Source: Alphaproteobacteria bacterium
GTDB lineage: Bacteria > Myxococcota_A > UBA796 > GCA-2862545
DNA: 64,000 nt
Assembly: GCA_020632875.1 (NCBI GenBank)
Contig: JACKET010000016.1
Span: forward strand, 62,001-126,000
Direction of reading: 5' to 3'
The notes under the pieces were generated by a model that saw only the letters and a list, made by a program, of their open reading frames with translations, did not search any database and was not told the origin of the DNA. The translations under genes and the position numbers were made by a program. Numbering within the stretch: position 1 is the stretch's first letter; each line of letters starts with the position of its first letter. This document shows, in pieces, positions 33,717 to 42,961 of this stretch.

Positions 33717-34571
33717 GTGCGTCAGAACGTAGCGATTCTCCTCACGGCGGTCGTGGTCGTGGCCATGCTCGGCGCGGTCTGGAGGTACCTCTCCAACGGG
33801 GCCGCGCAGGGCGGCGTCATCCTCGCGACCGTGCGTGGCGAGGTGTCCCTCGAAGGGCCCGGGCGCGACGGGAAGGCCGTGGTGGGCACGCGCATCGCGC
33901 CGTCCGACCACGTGGTGACCGGTGACGGCCGCGCGGTCCTCAGCCTCGGCACCGGCACGAACGTGCGCATCGGGCCCGATTCGTCCGTCGTCGTGCGGTC
34001 GGTCGACGAGCAGGGCGTGGGCCTCGAGATCGAAGGGGGCGCGCTCCGCGCGACGGTGCGGCCCGACAGCGGCTCGGTCAGCGTCACCGGCGGCGGCGTC
34101 ACCGTGCAGGCGACCGACGCGGACTTCGGCATCGGCGTGAACGATGATGTCGCCGTCCTCGAGACCACGCGGGGCGAGGTCGCGCTCATGGGCGTCGATC
34201 AGCCCCGCCTCGGCGAGGGCTCCCGCGCCATCATCCGCCAGCGGTCCGCCCAGATCGGGCCGATTCCCGACGAGCTGCTGCTCGAGGTCTCCTGGCCGGC
34301 TCCGGAGCGCACCCGGTCCGAGGCCACCGAGGTCCGCGGGCGCACGACGCCGGGCGCCCGGGTCGTGCTCTCCGGCGGGTTCGGCGAGAAGGTCGTGTTC
34401 GCCGACGCCCAGGGCGACTTCCTCGCGGAGGTCCCCCTCGTGGAGGGATCGAACGAGGTCGACGTGCGTGCCACGGATCTGCTCGGCCAGGAAGCCGCGC
34501 TCCGCGGGCCCCTCCAGACGCGAGACACCCGCGGGCCGACGTTCCGCGGGGGCGTCGAGTACGGCAACTGA
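33717..34571 (+). CDS. FecR-domain membrane-anchored protein with Ig-like tail
   Basis: 284 aa from GTG 33717. One N-terminal membrane span (VAILLTAVVVVAMLGAVW) places the rest outside the cytoplasm. Residues about 35-150 form a FecR domain (GGVILATVRGEVSLEG, then TNVRIGPDSSVVVRSV and GALRATVRPDSGSVSV). The C-terminal 110 residues (WPAPERTRSEATEVRGRTTPG) resemble a bacterial Ig-like domain. FecR proteins bind surface polymers or transmit signals to sigma factors; none is encoded nearby. 46-bp gap to the previous gene, 1-bp to the next. Confidence 0.88.
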   Translation: MRQNVAILLTAVVVVAMLGAVWRYLSNGAAQGGVILATVRGEVSLEGPGRDGKAVVGTRIAPSDHVVTGDGRAVLSLGTGTNVRIGPDSSVVVRSVDEQGVGLEIEGGALRATVRPDSGSVSVTGGGVTVQATDADFGIGVNDDVAVLETTRGEVALMGVDQPRLGEGSRAIIRQRSAQIGPIPDELLLEVSWPAPERTRSEATEVRGRTTPGARVVLSGGFGEKVVFADAQGDFLAEVPLVEGSNEVDVRATDLLGQEAALRGPLQTRDTRGPTFRGGVEYGN

Positions 34572-34572
34572 C

Positions 34573-36999
34573 GTGCTCGCGCTCCTCCTGTGCGCGTTCG
34601 CTGCGGACTTCGCGGTCCTCTCCGCCGAGGAGGAGCTGCGTCCCGGGCTGCCGGGGACCGTGTGGGTCGCCGTGCTCGACGGGAGCGTGCGTCCACCGGC
34701 CGTCGAGATCGTCGGCGGCACCGTGCGCTTCGGGCTCGAGGGCGCGCGAGACGGCGTCTGGCCGCTGGTCGTCACACCCGAGGTCGAGGCCGAGCACGTC
34801 GAGCTCAAGCTCTCGGCGGGGGGCCGCAGCTCCACCGTCGCGCTCGACGTGGGCTGGCCGCAGCCCGGCGACCTCGACGTGCCGGCGCGCGTCGAGGCGG
34901 TCGTGCAGGGCGAGGTCGTCCGCATCCCCGTGACGGGCGCGAACATGCCGCCGCCCGAGCTCCTGCAGGTCGTCGTGGCCGAGGGCGCGGTCGTCGGCGT
35001 CGAGGCCGTGGAGGGTGGGCTCGAGATCCTCGTCGAGACGGGGGATTCGCCGTTCCCGCGCCTCATCCCGTTCGGTGTGCGCGACGCGCGCACCGACGCG
35101 CGCCCGAGCTGGGGCGCCATCCGGCTCCGCGCGAAGCCACGCATCCCGCTCGACGCCGAGCCCGGCGCGAAGCTCCGGCTCGAGGTCGGCGGGCGCACGT
35201 ACGGCCCCTTCGAGGCCGGCAGGGATGGGCGGATCGTGGCCCGCGTCGACCAGTACCCCGGCGAGAACCTGGCCAACGCCATCTTCATCGACGACCTCGG
35301 CAACCAGACCGTGTCGACGATCCCGCTGGCCACCGAGTCGAAGCCCTCGCTGGTCGCCATCCCCGGCGAGCGCGCGTCGCTGCAGGGCCGCCCGCGGCTC
35401 GTGTACCTGCGCGCGACCGACGGCGAGGGCCATGCCTGGCGCGACGAAGCGCCCACGTGCCGCTCGCCGGCCGTCGGGTCGCTCGACGTGCTCCGCATCA
35501 ACGCGGGGCTCTACGCCGTGCCGGTCGAAGGCCGGTTCTCCGGCGACCTCGTCGACGTGCGCCTCGAGTGCCGCCTCGGCGCCGAGGCGAGCGCGTCCCT
35601 GCGCCTCGGGCCGCCGGAGGGCGTGGCCACCCGGCTCCTGCTCCAGGTCTGGCCGACCGACCTGTCGACCGATCTGCCGGTGGCCGAGGTCCGCGCCGCC
35701 GTGGAGGACGCGCGCGGGCAGCGACTCGACCCCAGCGCGATCGTCCTGCGCGCCGATCACGGCGCGATCGAGCGGAGCCCCGGCAGCGCCGAGACCGGCG
35801 AGGCCGAGTACCGCGGCGAGTCCGCCGTCGACGTGGGCCGCGACACCATCCACGCGCGGTACGAGCCGGCGTCGTCGCTCGGCCCCGTCGCGCGGCTCGA
35901 CATCGGCTGGGACCGCACCGGGGCGGGCTTCCTGGTGTATGCCCGCGCGCTCGACGCGGTGGGTGCGCCCGTCCGCGACGCCGTCGTGCGGTTCGACCTC
36001 GACGGCGAGGCCCGCGAGGCCAAGACGAACCTCGACGGCTGGGCCGCCATCCGCGAGGACTTCGTCGAGCCCGGCCCGCTCGTGGTCAACGCGCGCACCG
36101 GCGTCCGAAAGGCCCGCGCGCTCGTGCTCCCCGGCACCCGCGGCCCCGTGGCGCTCGGCGCGCCGCTGCTCGAGACCGCCCGCGACCTCACGCTCTCTCC
36201 GGGGCGGGTGGCGGGCATCTCGGTGCTCGTCGATCCGCCGATTCTCCGCACGGGCCGCGCGTCGGTCGCGTGGGTCTCGGTGCAGCTCGAAGACCGCGCC
36301 GGCAACCCGCTCACCGAAGAGGACGTACAGCTCGAGGTCTCCGAGGGCTCCGTGGGCCCGCTCATCGCGCGCCCCGACGGCACCTGGGTCGCCGAGTACG
36401 TGCCCGAGGAGAGCGACCGGCCACGCGAGGTCACGATCACCGCGAAGACCGAGTCGCTGCGGTCGACGGCGCGCCTCACGCTCGAGCCGCGCCTCGGGCG
36501 CCTGTCGCTCGGCCCGCAGGTCGGGTGGATCTCGAACTTCGGCAGCGTCTCGTCGCCCGTCGTCACCATGGATGCCGACCTGCGCACGCGCCTGCTCGCG
36601 GAGAGCGTGCTCGTGCGGGCCTCGGTGTCGGGGTACCGCCTGAGCGCGAACGCCGAGACGGGCCTCGGCGACGACGCGCAGCTCGTGGGCGGCGTGTTCC
36701 CCCTGTCCCTCGCCGTGCTGCTGCGCCAGGATCGCGGCGGCGTGTCGTTCTGGGGCGGCGCCGGCGGCAGCCTCGGCCTGCACACGGTCACGACGCGCTT
36801 CGGCAACCGCATCGTGAGCCGCGGTAACCGCGTCGTCTCCGGCGGCACGCTCATCGCGGGGGCCGGCTACCGGCTCGGTCTCGGCGACCTCGTGGCGGAG
36901 CTCCGGTGGTCGTCGCTCCCGGGGCCCGGCGGAGAGGTCGGTTTCACCGGCAATCTCGGCGGGCTTGCGATCGGCGTCGGCTTCAGGTTGGTGTACTAG
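34573..36999 (+). CDS. Large Ig-like/beta-barrel outer-membrane protein
   Basis: 808 aa from GTG 34573, one base after the FecR stop. Signal peptide (VLALLLCAFAADFAVLSA). Residues about 20-640 are beta-rich, with several Ig/invasin-like segments (for example GNPLTEEDVQLEVSEGSVGP, WVSVQLEDRAGN). The last 160 residues (from LSLGPQVGWISNFGSV) look like a small membrane barrel with alternating strands and end in LVY, an aromatic C-terminus used for outer-membrane insertion. Domain limits are by eye. Possible adhesin or intimin-like protein; the fused barrel would anchor it. Confidence 0.82.
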   Translation: MLALLLCAFAADFAVLSAEEELRPGLPGTVWVAVLDGSVRPPAVEIVGGTVRFGLEGARDGVWPLVVTPEVEAEHVELKLSAGGRSSTVALDVGWPQPGDLDVPARVEAVVQGEVVRIPVTGANMPPPELLQVVVAEGAVVGVEAVEGGLEILVETGDSPFPRLIPFGVRDARTDARPSWGAIRLRAKPRIPLDAEPGAKLRLEVGGRTYGPFEAGRDGRIVARVDQYPGENLANAIFIDDLGNQTVSTIPLATESKPSLVAIPGERASLQGRPRLVYLRATDGEGHAWRDEAPTCRSPAVGSLDVLRINAGLYAVPVEGRFSGDLVDVRLECRLGAEASASLRLGPPEGVATRLLLQVWPTDLSTDLPVAEVRAAVEDARGQRLDPSAIVLRADHGAIERSPGSAETGEAEYRGESAVDVGRDTIHARYEPASSLGPVARLDIGWDRTGAGFLVYARALDAVGAPVRDAVVRFDLDGEAREAKTNLDGWAAIREDFVEPGPLVVNARTGVRKARALVLPGTRGPVALGAPLLETARDLTLSPGRVAGISVLVDPPILRTGRASVAWVSVQLEDRAGNPLTEEDVQLEVSEGSVGPLIARPDGTWVAEYVPEESDRPREVTITAKTESLRSTARLTLEPRLGRLSLGPQVGWISNFGSVSSPVVTMDADLRTRLLAESVLVRASVSGYRLSANAETGLGDDAQLVGGVFPLSLAVLLRQDRGGVSFWGGAGGSLGLHTVTTRFGNRIVSRGNRVVSGGTLIAGAGYRLGLGDLVAELRWSSLPGPGGEVGFTGNLGGLAIGVGFRLVY

Positions 37000-39900
37000 G
37001 TGACACCGCTCCTGCCGATGCTGCTCGCGTGCGGGGTCCGACTGCCGGACCCGGTGCTGCAGTCCGTCGAGCCCGACCGCGGCTGGAACGGCGAAGAGAC
37101 GGTCATCTCGGTCGAGGGCGCGAACTTCTACCCGCAGGTCGAGATCAACGCGAACCGGCGCGACGAGTACGACCTCGATCGGGGCTTCTCGGCCATCCTC
37201 CGCTCCGAGGTGGCGGGGGAGTACGCGCTCGGCAGCGTCTCCGCGCTCGACTACGAGCACCTCCGCGCGGTCGTGGGGCCGGGCCTTCCCGCGGGCATCT
37301 ACGACCTCGTCGTCGTGTCGCCGACGGGCCGCGAGGCCGTGCTGCCCGCGTCCTACACCGTGTCCAACACCCGCGCCGACAAGCTCGACATCTCCGCGCT
37401 CGACGTCGTGGCCGAGGTCAACACGCCCGAGCCGCTCGCCATCCGGCTGCTCGGTCCCGACGACGAGGTCGTCCAGACGGATCTCGAGGTCGAGGTGCGC
37501 GTCCAGGCCGTCGGGGGCGGGCTGGTCGACGGCACGTTCTCGTCGCCCGACCTCGAGAACGTCATCATCGCGCCGAATGGCCAGTCCCTCACCGGATTCC
37601 TCGGTCCCGACGGGGTGGGGGACATCTCGCTCTCCGTGGGCACCCCGGGTCGCGTGGAGGTCGTCGTCGCGCCGCTCGACCCCACGAGCGCCATCCGCGC
37701 CGACACGCTCGAGCTGCAGTGGGAGCCGGGCCAGGACCTCGTGAGCATCGTCACGCTCCCGCCCACGCCCGTGCCTTTCGAGGTGGTCGCCGGCGAGCCC
37801 TTCGACGTCGAGGTCCGCGTGGAGGACCAGTTCGGGAACCCCGTCGAGGACGAGGACATCTCGATGCTGCTCGTCTCCTCCTGCGGCGGCGTGTTCCGGT
37901 TCCTGGACGGCCCGCAGACCACGTCGGTCACGCTGTTCGACTCGACGGTCTTCGGGAACGACTGCTCCGACGCGCCGCTCCGGTTCAGCATCATCGCCGG
38001 GCCGCCCGGAGAATCGGGCCCGATCACGGTCCTCCCGGCTTCCGTCTCGAGCTTCGGCGTCGTCACCGGCACGACGCCGATCCGGGCCGGCGACACGAAG
38101 TCCGCCGACATCACGCCGCGCGACCCGTGGGGCAATCGCACCGCATTCACCGGAACCGTCGTGTTGAGCGACACGGTCGGCGGGCTCCAGGGCTCCGACT
38201 GCATCCCGTCCGGGTTCAACGACGTGAACTGCCGCTTCGTGAGTGTGCTCGCGGGCGACGCCATCCGGCTCGTCGCCGAGTCGGGCGCCATCGCGGGGGA
38301 GAGCGGTCCCTACGTCGTGCGTCCCAAGCTCGCCGTCGACGCCCTGTCCGTCGAGCTCCTCGACACGGGAGTCGCCGGAGAGCCCGTGCACGTCGCGCTC
38401 TCGCCGACGGACGAGTACGGCAACGTCCTGCCGGCGGCCGATCTCGGCTCGTTCGCGATCTCGGCCACCGACGATCTGGCCGAGGTCGAGTGCGCGGTCG
38501 ACACGCCGCTCCCCGACGGTCGGATGGTGCAGGCGTGCGTCCTCGTCACCGCCCGTCCCGACGCGACGCTGACCTTCGACGTCGACGGCGTCCAGGCGGC
38601 CTCCGCCCCGTTCGAGGTCGTCAACGGCCCGCTCGCCGTCGCCACGGCCGTCACGCCCGCGTCCGTCGTCGCGGGCGACACGTTCGACATCGCGATCACG
38701 GCGACCGACGCGTACGGGAATCCGTACGTCGTCCAGGCGATCGACACGGTCCAGATCTTCGACCCCGGCGGCGCGTTCGTCGGCGAGGTCCTGCTCGACG
38801 CGACGGGGCAGGGGAGCCAGCCCATACGCCTCGTGTCCGCGGGCTCGACGGTGCTCGACCTCGTGGCGGACGCGGTGGACGTGGGCGATTCGTCCCCGAT
38901 CTCCGTGCTGCCGGACGTGGGCGTCGCCCTCGTCGTGCGGCCCCTCGTGCCGTGGGCGTGGACGGGGACCGCGACCGCCGTGCGCGTCGAGTCCGTCGAC
39001 CAGTTCGGGAACCGCGGCGCGGAGTCCACGAGCGTGACCGTCTCGGCGACCTCGGGCAACGGCGCGGACGTGAACGCGGCGCTGGTGAACGGCGCGGCCA
39101 CCACGACCTTCTCGTGGACGGCTCCGGCGCTGGGAGAGACGCTGCAGGCCGTCGGAGGCGGGCTCTCGGGCGTGTCCGCCGCGTTCGACGTCGTCTCGGA
39201 CTGCGGTGCGTCCGGGCCCACTGCGGTGCTCGACTTCGCGGGAGCCCCGTCCGGGCGGGCCTGCTGGGACGAGGTGTCGGAGTCCGCGTCGCTGGCCGGC
39301 TCGCTCGCCGGCACCGTGGTCGGCGCGTCGCCTCTCGCGCGCTACGCGACCTCGATCGCCGGCGCACCCGCGGTCGTCTCGGCGGGTCCGGGCCTCACGC
39401 TCATCGTTCCGAGCCTCGGCGAGAACCCGATCAGCGCGCTCGTGGCTGACCAGGCGGGGTGCGGGAGCGTCGCGTCGTCCACCATCTGGGCCGGTCCCGA
39501 CGACGGGAACCCGGTCGGCGAGATCCCGCTCTCCGTCGATCAGCCCGTGCTGGCGGTGGGCTCGAACGCGACGGACATCGACATCGTCGGGGCCTTCGAC
39601 TGCACCGGCGACCCGGCCTCCGGCGGCGTCGTTCGCGTGCGCTCCGATCGCGGCGAGCTCGTGGGGCCCGTGCCTTCGGGGACGGGCCTCGAGGTGCAGC
39701 TCGACGCGACGGGCAGCGCGACCTTCGCCCTCGACGCGTTCCCCGCGTCCACGGGCGGCACCGCGACGCTGGTGGTCGAGTCCGTTAGCGGCGGCGCCCG
39801 CGCGACGGAGACCGTGGAATTCGTCGGCGACGACCGGCTTCCGTGGGTCTACCAGCAGAGCCCGACCGGCGACACGACCGGCGCGGTCGACGAGGTGGTC

Positions 39901-40515
39901 CTGACCTTCAGCGAGCCCATGCTGGCGGCCACGATGGTGCCCTCGGCGTTCCAGATCGACGGCCCCGTCGCGTCGTCCATCGACGATGTCGTGATGGTCG
40001 CCCCCGACACGTGGCAGCTCCTGCTCGACGCCCCGGTCTCCGCGGATGCCGGCACGTGGACGGTGATCGCGACGAACGCGGTCCGCGACGCGGCCGGCAA
40101 CCGCCTCGACGGTGCCGCGAACGGCACGGCGAGCGACTGGATCGGCGTGTTCGGCGACCTCCCCGGCGCGGCAGACCCGCTGAGCTGCACGCCCGCCGTC
40201 TCGCGGTTCCGTCCCGACGGCGACCCCGGGCCCGGCGAGGAGGCCGACGTCTTGCACGTCGACCTCCAGACGGCTTCGCTGCCGGCCTGGTGGGTGGCGA
40301 CCGTGGAGGACGCGTCGTCCGGCATCGTGATCCGCAGGCGCCTCGTGCCCACGGGCGTCTCCGACGCGTGGGAGTGGGACGGGCGCGACGTGACCGAAGC
40401 GATCGTCCCGGACGGCACCTACGCCGTCACGATCCGCCCCGAGGACGGCCTCGGGAACCTGGGAGTGGGGTGCACCGTGCCCGTGCAGATCGACAACGCG
40501 TTGGAGGTGCCTTGA
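37000..40515 (+). CDS. Very large Ig-like surface lipoprotein
   Basis: 1171 aa from GTG 37000, directly after the previous stop. Lipobox LLAC gives lipidated C11. An IPT/TIG-like domain (VEPDRGWNGEETVISVEGAN) is followed by repeated Big-type Ig domains that recur with the motif DQFGNPV / DPWGNRT / DEYGNVL / DAYGNPY / DQFGNRG at roughly 90-160 residue spacing, then a Big_5-like domain (LTFSEPMLAATMV) and a C-terminal FlgD-like fold (DGTYAVTIRPEDGLGNLG). Probably extends from the outer membrane. Low sequence repetition between domains argues for old duplications. Confidence 0.87.
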   Translation: MTPLLPMLLACGVRLPDPVLQSVEPDRGWNGEETVISVEGANFYPQVEINANRRDEYDLDRGFSAILRSEVAGEYALGSVSALDYEHLRAVVGPGLPAGIYDLVVVSPTGREAVLPASYTVSNTRADKLDISALDVVAEVNTPEPLAIRLLGPDDEVVQTDLEVEVRVQAVGGGLVDGTFSSPDLENVIIAPNGQSLTGFLGPDGVGDISLSVGTPGRVEVVVAPLDPTSAIRADTLELQWEPGQDLVSIVTLPPTPVPFEVVAGEPFDVEVRVEDQFGNPVEDEDISMLLVSSCGGVFRFLDGPQTTSVTLFDSTVFGNDCSDAPLRFSIIAGPPGESGPITVLPASVSSFGVVTGTTPIRAGDTKSADITPRDPWGNRTAFTGTVVLSDTVGGLQGSDCIPSGFNDVNCRFVSVLAGDAIRLVAESGAIAGESGPYVVRPKLAVDALSVELLDTGVAGEPVHVALSPTDEYGNVLPAADLGSFAISATDDLAEVECAVDTPLPDGRMVQACVLVTARPDATLTFDVDGVQAASAPFEVVNGPLAVATAVTPASVVAGDTFDIAITATDAYGNPYVVQAIDTVQIFDPGGAFVGEVLLDATGQGSQPIRLVSAGSTVLDLVADAVDVGDSSPISVLPDVGVALVVRPLVPWAWTGTATAVRVESVDQFGNRGAESTSVTVSATSGNGADVNAALVNGAATTTFSWTAPALGETLQAVGGGLSGVSAAFDVVSDCGASGPTAVLDFAGAPSGRACWDEVSESASLAGSLAGTVVGASPLARYATSIAGAPAVVSAGPGLTLIVPSLGENPISALVADQAGCGSVASSTIWAGPDDGNPVGEIPLSVDQPVLAVGSNATDIDIVGAFDCTGDPASGGVVRVRSDRGELVGPVPSGTGLEVQLDATGSATFALDAFPASTGGTATLVVESVSGGARATETVEFVGDDRLPWVYQQSPTGDTTGAVDEVVLTFSEPMLAATMVPSAFQIDGPVASSIDDVVMVAPDTWQLLLDAPVSADAGTWTVIATNAVRDAAGNRLDGAANGTASDWIGVFGDLPGAADPLSCTPAVSRFRPDGDPGPGEEADVLHVDLQTASLPAWWVATVEDASSGIVIRRRLVPTGVSDAWEWDGRDVTEAIVPDGTYAVTIRPEDGLGNLGVGCTVPVQIDNALEVP

Positions 40516-41204
40516 GCGAGCTCGACGAGCGCGAGCTGCTTCGCCTGGCGGAGCTGGCGGAGGCCGGCATCGCCGCGGCCTCGCTGGTGCACGAGGTGCG
40601 CCAGCCGCTGTTCGCGCTGCGGGCCATGGCGCAGCTCGGCCAGCAGAGCGCGGAGGGCGTCCGCATGGACGAGGTGCTCGCGCTGGTCGATCACCTCGAG
40701 TCCCTGCTGGCGGCGTGGTCCGACGTGGGACGGCGCGAAGAGGCCCGGATCTACGACGTGCGCGAGGTGGTGGCCGGCGTGGTGCGGATGCTGGAGGGGC
40801 GCCGGCGCCAGGTGGCCGCGCAGATCGCGGTCGTCGACGGGCCGTCGGTGTGGGCGCACGGCCCTCCGTTCGTCGCGCGGCAGGTCGCGCTGAACCTACT
40901 GCTGAACGCGCTCGACGCCGTCGCACCGGGCCCGGAGCGCCAGGTGCGCGTCGAGATCCGGATGACGACGAACCGCGCGACCCTCGTGGTCGACGACACC
41001 GGCCCGGGGGTCTCCGATTCGGTCGCCGACCGGATGTTCGAGCCGTTCGTCACGACCAAGCCCGCCGATCGCGGCACCGGGCTCGGCCTGTACGTCGCGC
41101 GCCGGCTCTGCGAGGAGCAGGGCGGCGAGCTGCGCCACGAGCGGCTCGCGAGCGGCACGCGGATGGTGGCTCAGTTCTCGACGGGGCCCATGAAGAACGC
41201 GTAG
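40512..41204 (+). CDS. Small soluble sensor-less histidine kinase
   Basis: 230 aa from TTG 40512, overlapping the lipoprotein stop (TTGA) behind GGAGG. H27 lies in SLVHEVRQPL; the N-box is NLLLNALDAV, G1 DDTGPGVS, G2 GTGLGLYVA. This minimal kinase has no membrane or sensor part. It completes the six-gene unit and could be the phosphodonor for the REC domain at 30735. Its 3' end overlaps the convergent TPR gene by 34 bp. Confidence 0.9.
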   Translation: MSELDERELLRLAELAEAGIAAASLVHEVRQPLFALRAMAQLGQQSAEGVRMDEVLALVDHLESLLAAWSDVGRREEARIYDVREVVAGVVRMLEGRRRQVAAQIAVVDGPSVWAHGPPFVARQVALNLLLNALDAVAPGPERQVRVEIRMTTNRATLVVDDTGPGVSDSVADRMFEPFVTTKPADRGTGLGLYVARRLCEEQGGELRHERLASGTRMVAQFSTGPMKNA

Positions 41205-41644
41205 TAGCTGCTCGTCTCGTCGGTCGGGTCGAGGTCGGACGCCTTCTGGAAGTGCGTGCGGCTCTCTTCGACGATGGCGTGGAACCGCTCGGGGTCGCCG
41301 AAGATCACGTCGTCTTCGTCGGCGGTGCGGCGCAGGATCTCGGCGAGCTGGGCGTGGCACACGGCGAGCACGACGTGCGCGGGCACGTCTTCGGTCCACT
41401 GCTGGCCCGAGAGCAGGATCTTCAGCGCCTCACGCGTGTGCTCTTCGGCGTCTTCGAGGCGGTCGGTGTCGAGCAGGATGCGGCCGAGCAGCAGGTGCGG
41501 CTCGGCGAGGCGCGGCTCGACGCGGAGCACCGCGCGCAGCTCGTCTTCGGCCGCGTCGGTCTTGCCCGCGGCATGGAGCTCGACCGCGCCCACGAACTGC
41601 TGGGACAGGGCTTCGAGCTTCTCTTCGTCGTGATCTTCGGTCAT
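41171..41644 (-). CDS. TPR-repeat protein
   Basis: 157 aa from ATG 41644, overlapping the fxsA-like stop by 4 bp (ATGA). Soluble, helical; residues about 14-75 contain two TPR-like units (VELHAAGKTDAAEDELRAVL, LEDAEEHTREALKILL) and a third lies near the end (HFQKASDLDPTDETSSYYAF). A likely scaffold. Last of the mazG-fxsA-TPR unit. Convergent with the kinase gene and overlapping it by 34 bp. Confidence 0.83.
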   Translation of the reverse strand: MTEDHDEEKLEALSQQFVGAVELHAAGKTDAAEDELRAVLRVEPRLAEPHLLLGRILLDTDRLEDAEEHTREALKILLSGQQWTEDVPAHVVLAVCHAQLAEILRRTADEDDVIFGDPERFHAIVEESRTHFQKASDLDPTDETSSYYAFFMGPVEN

Positions 41645-42105
41645 GGCAGGTCGTCGAACGGGTTGGAGAACGGGTGGTGGGGATCTTCGAGGGTGGGCTG
41701 GGGGCCGCCGCCCGACGAGGAGCGGCCGGGGCCGAGCTCTACGAAGTCGAAGCGGCTCGCTATCGCGTTCACCACGCGCGGGGCGAGCCAGCGGCGTGTC
41801 GGCGGCGCGATGAACAGGAACCCGGCGAGGTCGGTGAGCACGCCCGGCGTGATGAGCAGCAGCCCGCCGGCCAGCACCAGGACCCCTTCGGCGAGGCGCG
41901 ACCCCGGCGGCAGGCCGTTGCGGAGCTCTTCCGAGAGCTGCGACAGCACGCCGAGGCCCTCGCGCTTCGCGAGCCACGCCCCGAGCGTGCCGGTGCCGAC
42001 GACGATCAGGAACGTCTGCCACGGCCCCAGCCACGCGCCGATCTGCAGCAGCAGGAACAGCTCGACGGCCGGGATCACCGTGAATGCGAGGATGAGCTTC
42101 CACAT
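41641..42105 (-). CDS. fxsA: FxsA-family membrane protein
   Basis: 154 aa from ATG 42105, overlapping the mazG stop (TGATG). Typical FxsA layout: short membrane segments near the start (ILAFTVIPAVELFLLLQIG), the conserved TLGAWLAKREGL turn and a second hydrophobic region (GVLVLAGGLLLITPGVLTDLAGFLFI). In E. coli, fxsA overexpression relieves F-plasmid exclusion of phage T7; the native role is unknown. The polar Gly/Pro tail after ~125 is an extension. Confidence 0.9.
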   Translation of the reverse strand: MWKLILAFTVIPAVELFLLLQIGAWLGPWQTFLIVVGTGTLGAWLAKREGLGVLSQLSEELRNGLPPGSRLAEGVLVLAGGLLLITPGVLTDLAGFLFIAPPTRRWLAPRVVNAIASRFDFVELGPGRSSSGGGPQPTLEDPHHPFSNPFDDLP

Positions 42106-42875
42106 CAGTCGCCGCCCTTCAGCGCCTGCCAGCGTGCCTCGAGGGCCTCGCCGTCGAGTGCCGCGGCATCCCCGCCCTCGGCGCGCACGGCATCCTCGAG
42201 ACGCCGGAAGCGGCGCGCGAACTTCCGCGTGGCGGCGCGAAGGCAGTCTTCGGCCGACACCCCCGCGTGGCGCGCGACGTTCACGACGCTGAACAGCACG
42301 TCTCCCAGCTCCTCTTCGACCCGGGAGATCTGCGCACCGTCGAGCGCTTCGTCCAGCTCGGCCAGCTCTTCGTCGAGCTTCGCCCGGGCGCCGTCGATCG
42401 ACGGCCAGTCGAAGCCCGTGGAGGCCGCTTTCTTCCCGATGCGCTGGGCCTGGATCAAGGCGGGCAGGGCAGCGGGCACGCCGTCGAGGGCGCTCGGAGG
42501 GGTGCCGTCGCTACGCTCGGCCCGCTCGGCCGCTTTGATGGCCTCCCACCCGGGGAGCCCGGTGTAGTCGGCCCCCGCGAACACGTGCGGGTGGCGGCGC
42601 ACCATCTTCTCGCACACGGTCGCCGCGGCGTCTTCGAGCGTGAACGCCTCGGCTTCTGCACGCATCTGCGCGAGCAGCGCGATGGTGAACAGCAGATCGC
42701 CCATCTCCTCGCGCATCGCGCGATCGTCGCCCGCGTCGATGGCCTCGAGCACCTCGTAGACCTCTTCGACCAGCATCGGCCGCAGCGAGGCGGGCGTCTG
42801 GGCGCGATCCCACGGACAGCCGCCCTCGGCGCGCAGCGACCGCACGATCGCCATGAGCTCGTCGACACTTCCCAT
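42105..42875 (-). CDS. mazG: MazG nucleoside triphosphate pyrophosphohydrolase
   Basis: 256 aa from ATG 42875, the length of two-domain MazG. It hydrolyses (d)NTPs to monophosphates and PPi. The N-terminal active half has CPWDRAQT, LVEEVYEVLEAI and EEMGDLLFTI (E-x-x-E-12-E-x-x-D pattern); the second half repeats the pattern with KLDEELAELDEAL and RVEEELGDVLFSVVN and ends in ARRFRRLE. Both domains look intact. Divergent from the Ser/Thr kinase gene, 86 bp apart. Confidence 0.94.
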   Translation of the reverse strand: MGSVDELMAIVRSLRAEGGCPWDRAQTPASLRPMLVEEVYEVLEAIDAGDDRAMREEMGDLLFTIALLAQMRAEAEAFTLEDAAATVCEKMVRRHPHVFAGADYTGLPGWEAIKAAERAERSDGTPPSALDGVPAALPALIQAQRIGKKAASTGFDWPSIDGARAKLDEELAELDEALDGAQISRVEEELGDVLFSVVNVARHAGVSAEDCLRAATRKFARRFRRLEDAVRAEGGDAAALDGEALEARWQALKGGD

Positions 42876-42961
42876 TCGGGCTTCCTCCCGTCCGAGTTCG
42901 TTCGACCGCCGGCCCTCGGGAGGACAACGGGGTAGGATGGCAGGCGTTTCCCGGGGGTTGT

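Noticed and set aside
34231..40926. Open minus-strand frame of more than 2200 codons opposite the surface-protein genes
   Set aside because: Arg/Pro/Asp-rich composition with no domain; it mirrors the well-supported plus-strand genes and results from high GC at third positions.
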